Shown: in pieces, positions 1-11,935 of the stretch
Position numbering within the stretch: the first letter of the stretch is position 1
Layout: every line of letters starts with the position of its first letter
From: Isoetes taiwanensis
Lineage: Eukaryota; Streptophyta; Lycopodiopsida; Isoetales; Isoetaceae
Length of the DNA: 64,000 nt
Assembly: GCA_021234155.1 (NCBI GenBank)
Contig: JAJEKV010000031.1
Coordinates: 10,687,857-10,751,856 of the forward strand
Reading direction: 5' to 3'
Translations under genes and position numbers: made by a program
Notes under the pieces: model-generated
Told to the model about the DNA's origin: nothing
Database searches by the model: none
What the model saw: only the letters and a program-made list of their open reading frames with translations

Positions 1-2029
1 GAGCATGACATTATTTTTTGAAATTTTAAAGATCTCATTACAGCGATGTTTTTGTTCATAACTTTGATTGAGAGGATTTGCAATGAAGGTATTCATTGAA
101 GTTCCTCCATGGGCTAAATTGAACCTCCTAAGTAACTAAGTGAAGCTTGCATGCTTGAAAAGATGCACATAAGACAATTTCCAAAGGGGAAGGCACATAA
201 TAACCCAAAGGACACCCTTAGCAATAAGGGGATATGGACGTCTACGATAGAAGGGTGGCCAAAAACATCCCTACTATACTGACCTTTGGAAGCGAATTTA
301 ACCCCTAAACTATATATGTTGTGCCAGATAGTGGCAAAAAGATCCCCAATGGTAAATATACAAATACAAAATGGTAAAAAAAAAAAACCCTCGTTTTTGC
401 AAGCAGATGTTCGATACCGCAAGCAATACTGAATCTCCCAGGCATAATAGGGCTTCAAGGTGTCTTAAATTAGTGCACATGTATGCATGTAAAAAGCAAA
501 GATAACCTCAATTGGCAGTTCAAGGTACGTTCTTTTTATTGTTGATGCTTACAGTAGAAGAATGTGGGTGCATTTTCTGAAGTACAAGTACAAGTCTTTT
601 CATACTTTGTGAATTAAAAAAACATAGTAGAAAATGAAAGTCAAGCAAAGGTCAAATTTATAAGAATTTATCAAGAGGATGAGTTTATCAATAGAAAGTT
701 TGAGCATACACTAACAAACATAAAAGGAGGTCTAATTTGAAATTTTAACCACGTTGTTTGTTACTCATTTTGGTCAAAGGATTCTTTAAAGGATGCTAAA
801 TTGTTTTAGTAGGGTTCAAGTTTATGTAAATAATATTTGAAGAGAATAGGCATCTTCATATATTATATTTCAAAACCATAACTGGCACCCACATACACTT
901 TATGACATAGGATCGACAGATCCAAAGAGCCAGGATAGTCCAGGGTGCAGCTAGTATGGATATATGCACTTGATATTTAATAAGTCCAATTTTAAAAGGA
1001 TACATGCATGTCACCTAGATATGATTTGCTCTAATCTGACTATCAATGCAACGATGTTGACAGCGAGTGAAAACAAAATGTGTGGGCCTTGGAATTTCTC
1101 CTCCATGATAACTTCTTTCCTTATCCTTATTTTGCCACAATTACTAATTACTTTGGCTTAGCTGGGTCATCTAGTCTAGGAAATTAGGCATAGACTCATA
1201 AAGCATCAATGGCAGAAGAAGAGGGCAAGCAATGTGTTTCAGTATTTTGTATGTAAATGTTGTTTATATTAATAAACAAATACATGATATATTTTTGGGA
1301 AATAATGCAAAGAATATAATAGAATAAAATAAAAACAGATATATATTTTTTTTAACCGTAAGAATAGAATAGACTGGTAAGGGATGCCAAGATGCCAGGT
1401 ACAAGATATACAAAGATGCACATGACTATGAAGCGTATCTAATATTGTCCTATGAGCGGGTAGGCTCTTTCCTGCAATTGTAGCGTATTCTGCTTATATG
1501 GCCACCTTAACCAAAATTGTTATTTTAAAGAATAGGATAAAATACAGATAAAATGCTATGTTGAAATATAAGCTAGACGTTAAATATGGGATACATATTT
1601 GATGGAACACATCTTTGATACCTTGTTCATATATAGCTAAAGCACTTTATCATCTTTTCATATAATGATGCCAATACGAATAGGTTCTAGTCTAATCATA
1701 GGAGAAAAAGAAATTAGTAGGATTATAGATAATAGAAAAGGGTGTCCATCGCATGCAAGAAGTGAGATTTGAGGGTGTCTTCCATGGCATATAGATATTA
1801 CTATATAACTTATATATTAATAATAACATCACCCAAAACTGGGGATCACAACAACTTAGATTGAAGGGAAACTTGTACTTACGTGTCCAACACTTAGCAA
1901 ATAAATGTTGGGTAGGGCCAAGGAGCACCGCTTTAACCATGGGCCCAAGTCTGCAACAAGTTCAGAGATGTTTCCTAATAGACTCTATGGGTCTTGGGTC
2001 TCCCACATTCTAGGGGCAAATATATTATT
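1..2029. other. Intergenic, no supported gene
   Basis: AT-rich sequence with many stops in all frames. Short ORFs such as one on the minus strand at 114-458 show no recognisable motif, and I do not call them genes. The last ~400 bases may include the promoter of the HIPP gene that follows. Confidence 0.5.
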
Positions 2030-2045
2030 ATATATCATATAAACG
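2028..2045 (+). promoter_or_regulatory. Possible TATA-box region of the HIPP gene
   Basis: An AT-run containing TATATATCATATAAA lies about 55-65 bases upstream of the candidate start codon at 2095. The spacing would allow transcription to start near 2060 with a short leader. This is position-based inference only. Confidence 0.3.
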
Positions 2046-2094
2046 AGTACTATGTAGAGTGATATTTTTCTGTGTGGCTCAAGAGTTCAAAAAG

Positions 2095-2780
2095 ATGGGA
2101 ATTTCTAGCGTTCAAACTGAGGTAGTACTCTCCGATAGCATCAATAAAATTGGATTAGAGTTCTATAAAATCCTTACTTTATATCTTGAAACTTTGCAGG
2201 TGGTAGAGATGTTAGTTCAAATGCCCACTCCCAAGCATGAAAAGAAGGTTCGAAAGGCACTTGAGAAGATGAGAGGTAAACTGGAGTTAGATATGGCCAT
2301 AAGTTATGATGTAACTCCGAAGAGCTAACATCTGAACAAGACTTGTTACAAATCTCTCATGTGTAGGTTTGTGGGGTTTCAGGTGTGTATTCAGTAGAGA
2401 TATACTACCCAGAACAGAGGGTAACTGTAACGGGCTACGCGAAGCCAAGCAAGGTACTTAAAGAGGTCAAAAAGGTGTCCAAAAATGCAAACATGTGGTG
2501 CTACCAGTATGGAAGTCGTTACAGTGTTTATGCACCATTTGAGAGCATTATTACTCCCGTGTTTGTAGAAAATGACTCTAGGGTAACGTCCTACTACAAA
2601 GGTAGCCATAAACATCCCGATTACGGCTATGGCTATGGTCATACGTCCAGTTATAGCTATAACCAGGTTCTGCCTTATGATCATGACTATAGATATGACC
2701 ATAACAGCTGCCCTGCTGTTGATGACTCTCTTACTACTATGTTCAGTGACGAGAATGCAACTTCTTGCTCCATCATGTAG
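2095..2780 (+). CDS. Heavy-metal-associated isoprenylated plant protein (HIPP), degenerate HMA domain
   Basis: HIPPs are small plant proteins with a heavy-metal-associated (HMA) fold and a C-terminal farnesylation signal; members act in metal or stress responses and as membrane or nuclear adaptors. Two exons are clear: 2200-2275, ending AGAG/GT, and 2383-2780, following TTTCAG. Splicing joins them in frame through a Gly codon and restores the usual HIPP order of KVRKALEKMRG, then a VEI strand, then RVTVTGYAKPSKVLKEVKK. The C-terminal part is Tyr/His-rich, and the protein ends in CSIM, a CaaX box. The first exon is less certain: ATG at 2095 with a donor GAG/GTAGTA at 2121 gives a 9-codon exon joining at 2200 in phase, but the frame is also open without splicing. 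Oddity: the metal-site CxxC expected at the start of the HMA domain reads T-P-K-H, so both cysteines are missing. Apart from that it looks intact. Confidence 0.78.
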
Positions 2781-3700
2781 ATCCAACTCCCCGTTGCAGC
2801 CTTTTATATGCAACTGTGGGCATGGCTTGGCATTATGTATAAAGCCTCCTTGTGTTTATTTGTCATCAAATAACCAAGCAAAAATATTCCATTTCCTTCT
2901 TTCCTCCTTTTAAAAAAGCCCATGTAAAAGGGCCTCTGCTTACCCAAATGCTCCGTAAATGACACCCTTACAAAAATTACTTGCAAGATTGTTTCTACTG
3001 TGCACATGCAGGTGGAAAAAAAATGTGTACAGAACCACATCGTGTATCTTAGCCTTTTATATTGTAAATACGTTACTGTACATTATCAATCTATATAGGT
3101 AATGTATAAATTGATTCAAGAACGAGTTTTCTTTTTTGTGCTTTTGTTCTCCCGATTTGCACAAAATGAGCATTCTTTTAAGCTCCATTCTTTTAGAGTT
3201 GAAATGGATAGAATACAATGAATGCACAAGACAACAAACAAGAGAAACATACATATATTGTATCTTTTTCACCAAAAATGTTAAACAAACACAACACAAC
3301 ACAAAAGACAAGGCATCAATATCCTTAGTTATCTACATTTGGCTAGCCTGATGGAATGTTCTGCATCTTGATTGTTACGAAATAAGAGTGGCGCGCAAAA
3401 CATGCAACATAGTTGAATCTGGTCACTCTTAGTCTAGGAAGAACGTATCTATTCATTATAGTGGTAGGCAAGCAATAAAAAATATGCATAACATGGCTTT
3501 GTTCTTCCATCTCCAAAAGAGGTATTGGGATTCTGTTTTACTCTTGAGCTTTGGGGCTTTGACAATAAATTCGCAATTGTTGAATGAAATAATTTGTGTT
3601 CAGAATTTGAATTAAAGGCTTGGTAGAAACATTAAAAATTGAGATTACATTGTGTGAGACTATAGAAATTTTAGCCTTTTCTGCTTGTTTGGTAAAAATG
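2781..3700. other. 3' flank of the HIPP gene, no gene seen
   Basis: AT-rich sequence with no coding stretch I can support. The HIPP 3' UTR should lie in the first few hundred bases. Short ORFs on both strands are low-complexity shadows. Confidence 0.5.
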
Positions 3701-3707
3701 CACAAAT

Positions 3708-4055
3708 CTAGCTAATGGTAATAGAGTCCACATCTAAGGTAATGAGCACATTTGAACAAGTAAAAACATGCCTACGTGGTCAAATAAACATCTCAATATA
3801 GCTGGTGGGAATCAAGCCCACATCTAAGGGAATGAGCATATTTGAACAAGTATGTAGCTGCTAGTTGGTGGGAATCATGCCCACATCTAAGGGAATGAAC
3901 ACATTTGAACAAGGGAATGAGCACAATTGAGTAAGTAAGAAGTTGCTTGTGTCGTAATGGACACGTAAATATAGCTGGTGAATTTAGTCCATATGTAAGA
4001 GAATTCATGACCACATTTTATTGGATAAAGAATGAGCACATTCAAACAAGTAAGA
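3708..4055. repeat. Degenerate minisatellite (CCCACATCTAAGGGAATGAGCA)
   Basis: A core reading roughly 'ATAGCTGGTGGGAATC-GCCCACATCTAAGGGAATGAGCACATTTGAACAAGTA' recurs at about 3712, 3798, 3866, 3905 and 3975, with drift in unit length (about 40-110 bases). No gene is visible in it. Confidence 0.7.
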
Positions 4056-4850
4056 AGCGATGAGGGACCTTATTACAATGACATGAATGGATCCCACAAA
4101 CTGTCCAACACACATATGACCATTTGTTGCATAATGTCCACACAATATCATTTGCAAGTCAACATAAATCGCAATAACTCGGATGGTACTTCACCAAAAA
4201 CATATTGATATGATGCAAAAGTCAGCTAATTCTCTAGCTTGCTGCAAGTAGTGGCTTGGTGTCGGTTTTTTGAACATGCCTCTACACACAGCTATAACCC
4301 CGTGGCAAATAGATATTGGTGTAACTCCTACATTAGTGGGCCAACCATACTTAAAACATGTCTTCACCGTTCACATCTGTCTTCATGAAAGTATCTTTGT
4401 ATGCAGTAGCTCTACAATGAGTAAGTCTGATCAGATCTTTTTTCTGCTTATGTGTCATCTCCAAGAGCAATTTGCAGGGGTGTCATCCTCTTCCTCACAA
4501 GAGATCAGGATCTCTTGTTTGGTCATCTTGTCTGCTTCCTTTTTCCTCGAGAAGAGTGTTAAGTCGAGCTTGCCATTTGTCTTGTTGACTTCAACGAATC
4601 ACTCGGCACCCTCATCCATTTCCTCTTCAGGGCGTGGAGGGTCAGGGTTGCTATAAGAATAAGCCCTTCATCATCTAAGGTGAGATCATATGGTATTACA
4701 TTTGGGCCGTCTATCCTTAGCTTCTTACCAGGAATAGACCCTGAATTATTAGGGGTTTTCTTCCTCTTTGGCACTGCAAAAGAAGATGAACATGATTTAG
4801 AATACTTTTCTGAACATGAGTTCACGCTTGGCGTGAATTTAAAGCTAAAT
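4056..4850. other. No supported gene
   Basis: Short ORFs overlap on both strands (4270-4656 plus, 4559-4825 minus). The minus one is Ser/Lys-rich (KKTPNNSGSIPGKK), but I recognise no domain. I leave it unannotated. Confidence 0.4.
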
Positions 4851-4992
4851 TAGTATAATTCAAGCTTGGCGTGTTTCTAGCTCCTATTATAGACCATGCT
4901 TGGCAAGCTAAATTAGTATAATTCATGCTTGGCGTATTTTTAGCTCCTATTAGTAATTCATGCTTGACGTGTTTTTAGCTCCTATTATAGAC
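4851..4992. repeat. Tandem repeat, unit about 40-60 bp (TTCATGCTTGGCGTG)
   Basis: The phrase 'AATTCATGCTTGGCGTGTTTTTAGCTCCTATTA' occurs three times in variant form, interleaved with AAGCTAAATTAGTATAATTC. A related single phrase (TATTCATGCCTGGCGTGTTA) reappears near 6180, so the family is probably dispersed. Confidence 0.7.
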
Positions 4993-6679
4993 CCTTTATG
5001 CATCCATATTTTACACTACGTATCCTTATTGAAGATTTGCTATCTCTAATTGTCAAAACTTCAGTTCATCTTTGAATGCACCCCTCCATTTTAAAACTAC
5101 TAACAATTATATTCTATAAAGTACAGCAAAATTATATTCTAAAAATAGAGAATCAGAGCATTAACTGAAGGTAATATAAGAACTCAAATTCATGAAAAGC
5201 ATAATACTCTCTATACAATTTTTATTTTGTGGCAAAAAGGCAGATTAAATATCTTGAATAGGGGTCTAATCAACGTCCTTTAAAACTTGAGAAGAGCCGG
5301 TTTTTGAGTTTCCTCTGCCACTGCTCCCTCGGCCCCGTTCACCTCGACCACTTCTCATTTTAGAAGACATCACCGAATCACCTAGTAATAGAGTCGGAAG
5401 GTCGCCTGGATAAGCACTCAAGCTGCTCAAAGAAAAAGGGCTGCCAAGAAATAGCTTTCTACCGCATTTAAAAATTTGAATTTCAAGAGAACCCAATATG
5501 TGGTTTCAAAATATTCTTGACAGAAAAAATAATAATGACAAAGATTCACTTAAAAAAAAAAAAAACTCGTCCGCTCCCATTTCAGGGCTGTCGATGCTCA
5601 TATTTCCATTCGTATGTAGTGAATTCTTGAGTAAGACCCGGCAAAAATCGTGCTCGGCTCCACCTTCCCTCTTGCTCCACCTCAACCTCCTGCTCCAGCT
5701 CCACTGGAGGCATTGCGTTGTATTGCGTTGGTTCTAAGCGGGCATATAGGCTAACTACTATGAAACGAAGCACTGGTTTTGAATTTCAAGCTGGCGGTTG
5801 CGAGATTCGTTTTCGACCAATGCATGAACAAGATTATCGAAGTGATCAGCCAATATGGCCAGCCTCCTTGTTATGTCAAGGGCCTCAGAGCCTAGATTTA
5901 AAGCGGCCCTCGGCCCCTGCGCTCTGCGTTCATCAACATCAAATGTTCCAAGTATTGAAGGGGATGTGAGATTTGTGCAAGCTGGGCTGAGCTTCGAGGA
6001 GGGGCTTCAGCCCCGGAGCTTGGAGGGGCTTCCACCGGTGGAGCTTGGAGGCTAACTAGAGCGGAGAGTCATGTGAATTTGTTGCGCCACATGGACATAC
6101 CCACAATTGCATCTTGTTCACCAACTGGGTGATTTATGTAGCTTGGCATCTAACAATAGGAAGTTAGGTGATTGTTAGTATTCATGCCTGGCGTGTTATA
6201 TCTATATCTAATACTAAAGGAGTTTTAGAATAGTCTGTGCGCAATCCTGCCCATTCAATTTTTTTAGGGTATTTTGGTCCCTTGATTACACGGCGGTTTG
6301 TTTGGGCGGCTTCCTTTTCTTACGTGTTGATGCGATTGAGGGGAAGTCGGATCTATGTTGACCGTGAATGAAGCTTTGTTCTCAGAATTACTTTCCGACC
6401 CAATCGGAGATATGGTTATTTTATGGATCAATCCTTAATGTTGTAGTTCGAAAATTGAATTGCTCCATTGTGATCCGATCGTGGGTCAATCTGATCCATG
6501 TTTAGGCTTGAGATATTTTGGCAATTTTGTTGCTGCTTCTGATCCCCTATGATCGTCATCTTCTTTATTGTACTAAACAAACTTTTCCCCACGTTCGTTG
6601 CACACAATCTAGCTTTTTGCTCTGAACTTGAAGCTGTTTCGATTAATTTGCCACATCCACAAACTCCAAAATGATTTGA
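4993..6679. other. Intergenic, no supported gene
   Basis: Mixed AT-rich and slightly GC-richer sequence. Short ORFs on both strands (for example 5266-5496 minus, Gly/Arg/Ser-rich) show no family signature. Around 6200-6250 the phrase TCTATATCTAATACTAAAGGAG resembles plant Helitron 5' ends, but I found no matching 3' end. Confidence 0.4.
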
Positions 6680-6680
6680 T

Positions 6681-8928
6681 GAAGAGGAGCCCGTTCTACA
6701 AGTTGAGCTTTCTCATGTAGCCAAAGAAGTAGAAGTGCTGAAAATTGCTTCTCGATTGCGCAAATGCAAAAGCCTAAAGTCTCTCTCAGAAGGTAAGCGA
6801 ATTCATGAACATATTGTGAAAATTGGGCTAGAAAAGATAGGTTCTTAGGAAATTTACTTATTCAAATGTATCAGGATAGGTTCTGTACGTACGAAATTAT
6901 TTTTCCAGACGTATAAAGTCCAAAAATATATATTTTTAGGTTAAATACGTATTTTTCGTATTTTTAACCTACCGTAGGAAAAAAATTCATAAGCGAAACC
7001 TTCAGCGGTTTAAACACGCTAAAATTCAAATTTTTTTTAATATTTTCAAACTTTATTTATTTAGTGGTTTAAACTTTACAAGAAAAAATTTCCGGCCTTG
7101 GAATTTTTTTACCGTATTTTTGATGTAGTATACTTCAAATTAGTGCCGTATTATTCGAATAATAATGCATTGAGTTTAAAACGTATCTGATTGAACCTAT
7201 CCCTGAAATGTATGGCAAGTGTGGATGCGTGAAAGATGCCTATCGTGGTCTTTGATAAATTATCCGAAAAGAACTGTTTTCTTGGAATATGATGATTGGA
7301 ACTTATGGTCGAATGGCCAAGTGAAAAGAAGAAAGGAGACTTAAAAGGATGTTGTCTCTTGGAACTTCGGTGATTTTGCTTATATCCAGGTGGGACAGCT
7401 CACGGAAGCTATTGAACTTTTGAAGTAATGCTTGAAAGGACTGTGATCTCATGGACATTTGTGATTGTGGCATATATGCAAGCAGGGGGCAAATTAAGGA
7501 GGCACACAACCTCTTTGATAATATGCCTCAACGAAATGTTGTGACTTGGACAACTATGGTTGATGCTTATGTGCGGTAGGGGGAGCTTGCGGCCCAGGGC
7601 ATTTGTTTGAGGAGATGCCCGTGAAATGTTGTATCATGGACTGAAATGATTTTGGGTTATTCTGTGAGGGTCATATGGATGAGGCCCTCTGCTTGTTTCT
7701 TGAAATGCCTCAACGAAATGTCTTCTCATGGACCGCCATGATTGGTGGATATGCACGATGGGCGTCCCGGGAAAAAGCCCTTGACTTTTTCAGCAGAGTG
7801 AAAAACCGGCTTGAAACTTGGCGTGGTCGCCGCTGCAAACATCCTTGATGCATGTGCGCTAAAGCAGATATAGTCGAGAGGAAGAAAATTCATAAAAAGT
7901 ATTATAGGCAAAAAGTTAGAGCATGATATTGTTGTCGCGAGGCTGCGGCTCATTGATATGTATGCTAAATGTGGTAGGTTGTGCGATGCTCAAGCAATTT
8001 TTAAGAAAATGAATAATAAGAATTTGGTATCTTGGAATGCGTTAATTCTGACAGATATGCAAGAGCATGGTCAGAGAAAAGGAAGCCCTTGAGCCTACAA
8101 ATAATGCGGTCGAGGAAGGTCGATTCCCAACCAGGTCCACTCTTAGTAGCATACTCTTAGCCTGTAACCATGGGGGCTTGGTGGAGGATGGCTGTCACTT
8201 GGCTTTATCTGTGAGTATCTGTGGATGGTCTGTCTCCAGATGCAATGACATTTAGTTCAGTCTTGAGCCATGCTAGGCCACATTTTCTAGCATTTTAAAA
8301 GCTTGTGGTAGCATTGAAGCTAGAGAGAGGTAGGCATCTACATAAGGAGATAATAAAAAATGGCCTTCATCTGGATCTGGTTGTGGGCACTGCTCTGGTT
8401 GACATGTATGGAAAATGTGGGAATATAAAAGAGGCAGTAAATGTTTTTATGAATCTGCCTCATCGAAATGTGGTGTCATGGGGAGCAATGATTGTTGGCT
8501 ATGCCCCAATGGGAATACTTTGAGTTTGCTATGGCATGCTTTGAAAGCATGCAAGGAGAAGGTATCAAGCCAGATGATGTGACTTTCACCACTATCCTTT
8601 CAGCCTGCAGCCGCGTTGGTCTGGTTGATAAAGATTGTAAGTATTTCAAATGAAAGAAGAGTATGGCGTGATTTCATATGTGAAATCACTACAACTGCAT
8701 GGCTGATCTTCTAAGCCGCACAGGGCACCTGGGCGCTGCTGAAAACCTGCTACTTAGTGTTAAATCAGACAATTTACATCATGCTGTAGAAGGATAGACA
8801 TCTTTGCTCGCTGCATGCAGAACATATGGCAACATAGAATTGGGGAGGCGATGCTTTGATCAGTTTGTTCAATTGGATCCTTCTAATGGTTCGGGCTATG
8901 TACTTATGTCGGGTTTGGGGGCATAGCC
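6681..8928 (+). pseudogene. PLS-class PPR protein pseudogene (with E-like C-terminus)
   Basis: PPR proteins bind organellar RNA. Here successive PPR motifs can be followed across frames: LRKCKSLKSLSEGKRIHEHIVKIGL (6740-6830), MYGKCGCVKDAY just after the inserted MITE (7207-7240), LFDNMPQRNVVTWTTMVDAYV (about 7515-7575), LCLFLEMPQRNVFSWTAMIGGYARW (7690-7760), LIDMYAKCGRLCDAQAIFKKMNNKNLVSWNAL (7950-8045), GTALVDMYGKCGNIKEAVNVF...RNVVSWGAMIVGYA (8385-8510) and KPDDVTFTTILSACSRVGLVD (8568-8630). An E-type ending follows: CMADLLSRTGHLGAAENLL, then SLLAACRTYGNIELGRRCFDQ (8697-8925). Frameshifts, in-frame stops (for example 7578 and 8797) and the insertion at 6872-7205 rule out function. It breaks off where a LINE begins near 8930. 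The wording of the last motifs is like fern PPR proteins. Confidence 0.9.
6864..7213. mobile_element. hAT-type MITE with 8-bp target duplication
   Basis: The element proper is 6872-7205 (334 bp). Termini are CAGGATAGGTTC on the left and GAACCTATCCCTG on the right, inverted repeats apart from one missing G. Both sides carry the identical octamer AAATGTAT (6864-6871 and 7206-7213). An 8-bp duplication with CAGGG-type ends is the hallmark of hAT elements. It has no coding capacity and is AT-rich, with internal inverted phrases (AGGTTAAATACG and TTTTTAACCTACC). It interrupts the PPR pseudogene within the codons for MYGKCG. Confidence 0.9.
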
Positions 8929-11900
8929 ATTTACAAGAAGATTGATACTGCATTTGGATTAGAGGTCATCAAACAAGACTCGAACAAACAATTCATATGG
9001 CTGCAAATAAATGGTAGAGGGCGACCTCTATTTCTCGCAGTCTGCTACTTTGCTCCTGACAGCTCCCATATATACAAAAAAAAACAGATTTAGATAAGGA
9101 TAATCCTTATGGAAACATCTATTAGGACATTTTAGAATACTCGGCTCTTGGAGACACTCTCATCATAGGAGATTTCAATGGCGTCAGACAGTGACCAACA
9201 AGCTAAGGCTTATGAAGACACGGCAAATGTCATCCTTGGCGAGATTGAAGACCCTACTTATGATCGATATATCTGATACATCAATGAATCAAATGGGCCA
9301 AAAGGTTTTGGGTGACACGACTTGTCACCTGAAAATCATCAATGGGATTAGTTCATTCCCTAAACTGGAAAATTGACTTATAAGAACCATGCGAGGAGGT
9401 ATACGATTGATTATTTGTTGGCAAAAGACAAAGAGATTATTGGAGACTTTTACATAGGAGAACATATTCCAGAATCGGATCATGCCCCTCTCCATATGGA
9501 GTTGAAGGCAATGGCTCAACCCACACAAGCACTAAGCTTCCAACCCAGCTGAAAAATCAGATATAGCTTGCATGAGGCATATGGGAAACATTTAGAAGAA
9601 TCACTTGTCTCTTTGTAGATTGGGCCAGGAATTTTTGAAAAAGATGCATCCCTTTTTCAAGACATCTTATTCACATCGGGGAGCAAAATCTTTGGGCTAT
9701 CAAAGAGACACCGCAAGGTAAGCCCCGCAACTCTTGGTGGGGGCGGAATGTGGAGAAGCTAGAAAAAAAGTTACCACAATTTTGCATGCAAACCCGGATG
9801 GTATAAAGTATTCATAAGAAAAAAAAAGGGCATATCATGCCAAAATGCAACGTGAGCTTTTCGACCGCTAAGTCAAAGATCCAAAAGTTTCTGGAAGCAG
9901 ACTTGGATGCTTCAAAGCGGGCTAATATAGCCAATAAAGATCTGATAAATTTAGTCAAGTCCCTTTATGAAAAGGAGGGCACTTGTAGCATGCCAAAATT
10001 GGCTCATATGGCGGATCATTCACAAAAGCAGATGTCTGGTGTCTATCAAAAGCATCAAATAACAAGGCAGTGGATGATGATGGCCTTTGCATGGAACTCC
10101 TTAAATGGGGAGGGGGGAGACAATAGATATTTTAACAGAGCTCTAAATAAAAGCCTCATTCATGGGCTACCGACCAAGCCGGAGAGTAAATAAAGGTCCA
10201 TCCAATTTATAAGGGAGGAGGCAGGAAGCTCATAAGCAATTCTGAGAACTATTCTAATTGGCAGTATATTCTCCAAACTCTTGGGTGCCTTGCTGGAAAC
10301 CAAACTAAGCTCATGGGCTGAACAGTCTCAAGCCCGCTCTCAATATCAGGCTGGTTTCAGAATAAGACACAGCACTTTGGATCACGATGCTCACACTCGG
10401 GCTTTGATAGAAAGAGCAAAGGCACCTAATAAATCCCTATACATAGCCTTCATAGATTTTTTGAAGGCATTCGACACAATTCGGGGAAAAGCTCGGTGTC
10501 TTGATTAATTCACATTGGAGTTCCAAAGTAAGATTTGAGAGGCTGCGGTGTCTCAATTATATGAAGAAGTTCGATTAAGGTGTCATGGGATCTTGACACG
10601 AAAATCAGAAGTGCGGTAGGAGTTCGTGGGGATGCCCACTCTCTCCGACTTTATTTGGAGTTTTTATAGATGAACCGGGCCGAATGGTTGAGGGGCAGTC
10701 GTTGGCGAGGACTAACTTGGGTGACTATCTCATCCGGCTTCTTCTACGCAGATGATGTGGTCTTGATTGCTAGCATGAAGTCTACTTTACAAGAACATCA
10801 CGGTTAATCTTGAGAGCTTCGTGATGCAAAGCAAATGAGTGTCAATCTTTCCAAATCTAAGGTAATGGTCTTTGGAACAAGGGACGGACCGGAATTCACA
10901 TACAAGGGGCAGATTATGGAGCGGTAGATTCATATAAATACCTTGGAATCGACATCTCTTGAACTTCTGATTGGAAAAATTGTATTAATAAGAGAGTTCA
11001 AGGCGGTGAAGGCAGCTCTCTTTAGTATGTTGGCAAAATGTAACAGAGCCTATCTCTCAGTTGGAACTTGAAGGGCATTTTATTCAAAGCATTAGTCCAA
11101 ACCGTGGTGTTATATGGTGTCCCAATTTGGGGACGGACATCTCACCACCGGATGTGGACACAAGTTGAAGGAATTCTGAAATTGTTCTTGAAAATTGAGT
11201 TGGGTATCAAGGCACAAATTAGTTTGCCATAATGCTTGCAGAGGGTGGCTTGCTTCCACTTGAGGTTGAAGGGCTTTTTCTTGCTATAAATTTTTATACC
11301 GAATTAAGGCATTAGATCGACCATTTTGTCACACCAAGCCATGGAAAATTCAGCGTGGGAACGAAAAACGATATCCCGGGGCTAAACAGATGGGGGCTTG
11401 ATTTGTCGACTTGTCCTACAAATAGCGGGGAGCTTAGAGTCTGCTAGAAAGACAATCGGTAAAACTATGGGCCGACACAGGGGAAACGCATGCTATCATG
11501 TCGGGTAAATGTTAATCACATGGAAAGGTATGATGATCAATCCTATTTGAAAACAAATCTATCTGCAGACTCAAAGGAAATTACTAGCCGATCTGCATCC
11601 GGGTCTCATAGATTGGAAATTGAGATAGGAAGATGGTGGGGAGTTCCAATTGAAAAGGCGTATGTAAGATATGCAATTCAGGTTGTGTGGAAGATGAGAA
11701 TCATGTTTTTCGTGGAATGCCACGGATATGAAGACATTAAGGCGAGAACTATGACATTCATGTATTAGATTTTTATTCACTACTCTCTGAGCCATTGATA
11801 TTGGCACCATATGTAAGGCGGTAGATGCACACCGCACCTTGCTTTTAAAACAGAATTGGTTTGTTCATGTGCTCCATAGCCTCTCAAGGCTCAAGCGAGC

Positions 11901-11935
11901 ATTAGACATAAAAATAAATAAATAAATAAAAATTT
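8926..11935 (+). mobile_element. 5'-truncated, decayed LINE (endonuclease remnant, RT, C-terminal knuckle)
   Basis: Frame-shifting but recognisable LINE protein. The endonuclease part starts with GIAIYKKI (about 8930) and includes VCYFAPDS (9040) and IIGDFNGVRQ (about 9165-9190). Reverse transcriptase phrases are QYQAGFRIRHSTLDH (about 10335-10385), LYIAFIDFLKAFDTI (10435-10480), FYADDVVLIA (10743-10773) and YLGIDIS (about 10938). A C-terminal Cys/His phrase, VECHGYEDI, lies at 11710-11740. The 3' end is an A-rich AAAT simple repeat (11910-11935). Many stops, so inactive. The first recognisable codon follows the last PPR codon within a few bases, so this copy probably truncated the PPR gene. 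Text after 11936 (to about 12200) may still belong to it. Confidence 0.85.

Noticed and set aside
2391-2813. 140-codon minus-strand ORF opposite the HIPP gene
   Set aside because: It is the mirror of the HIPP second exon and has no motif of its own.
6200-6250. Helitron-like 5' phrase TCTATATCTAATACTAAAGGAG
   Set aside because: No hairpin plus CTRR 3' end or second copy was found; not enough to call an element.
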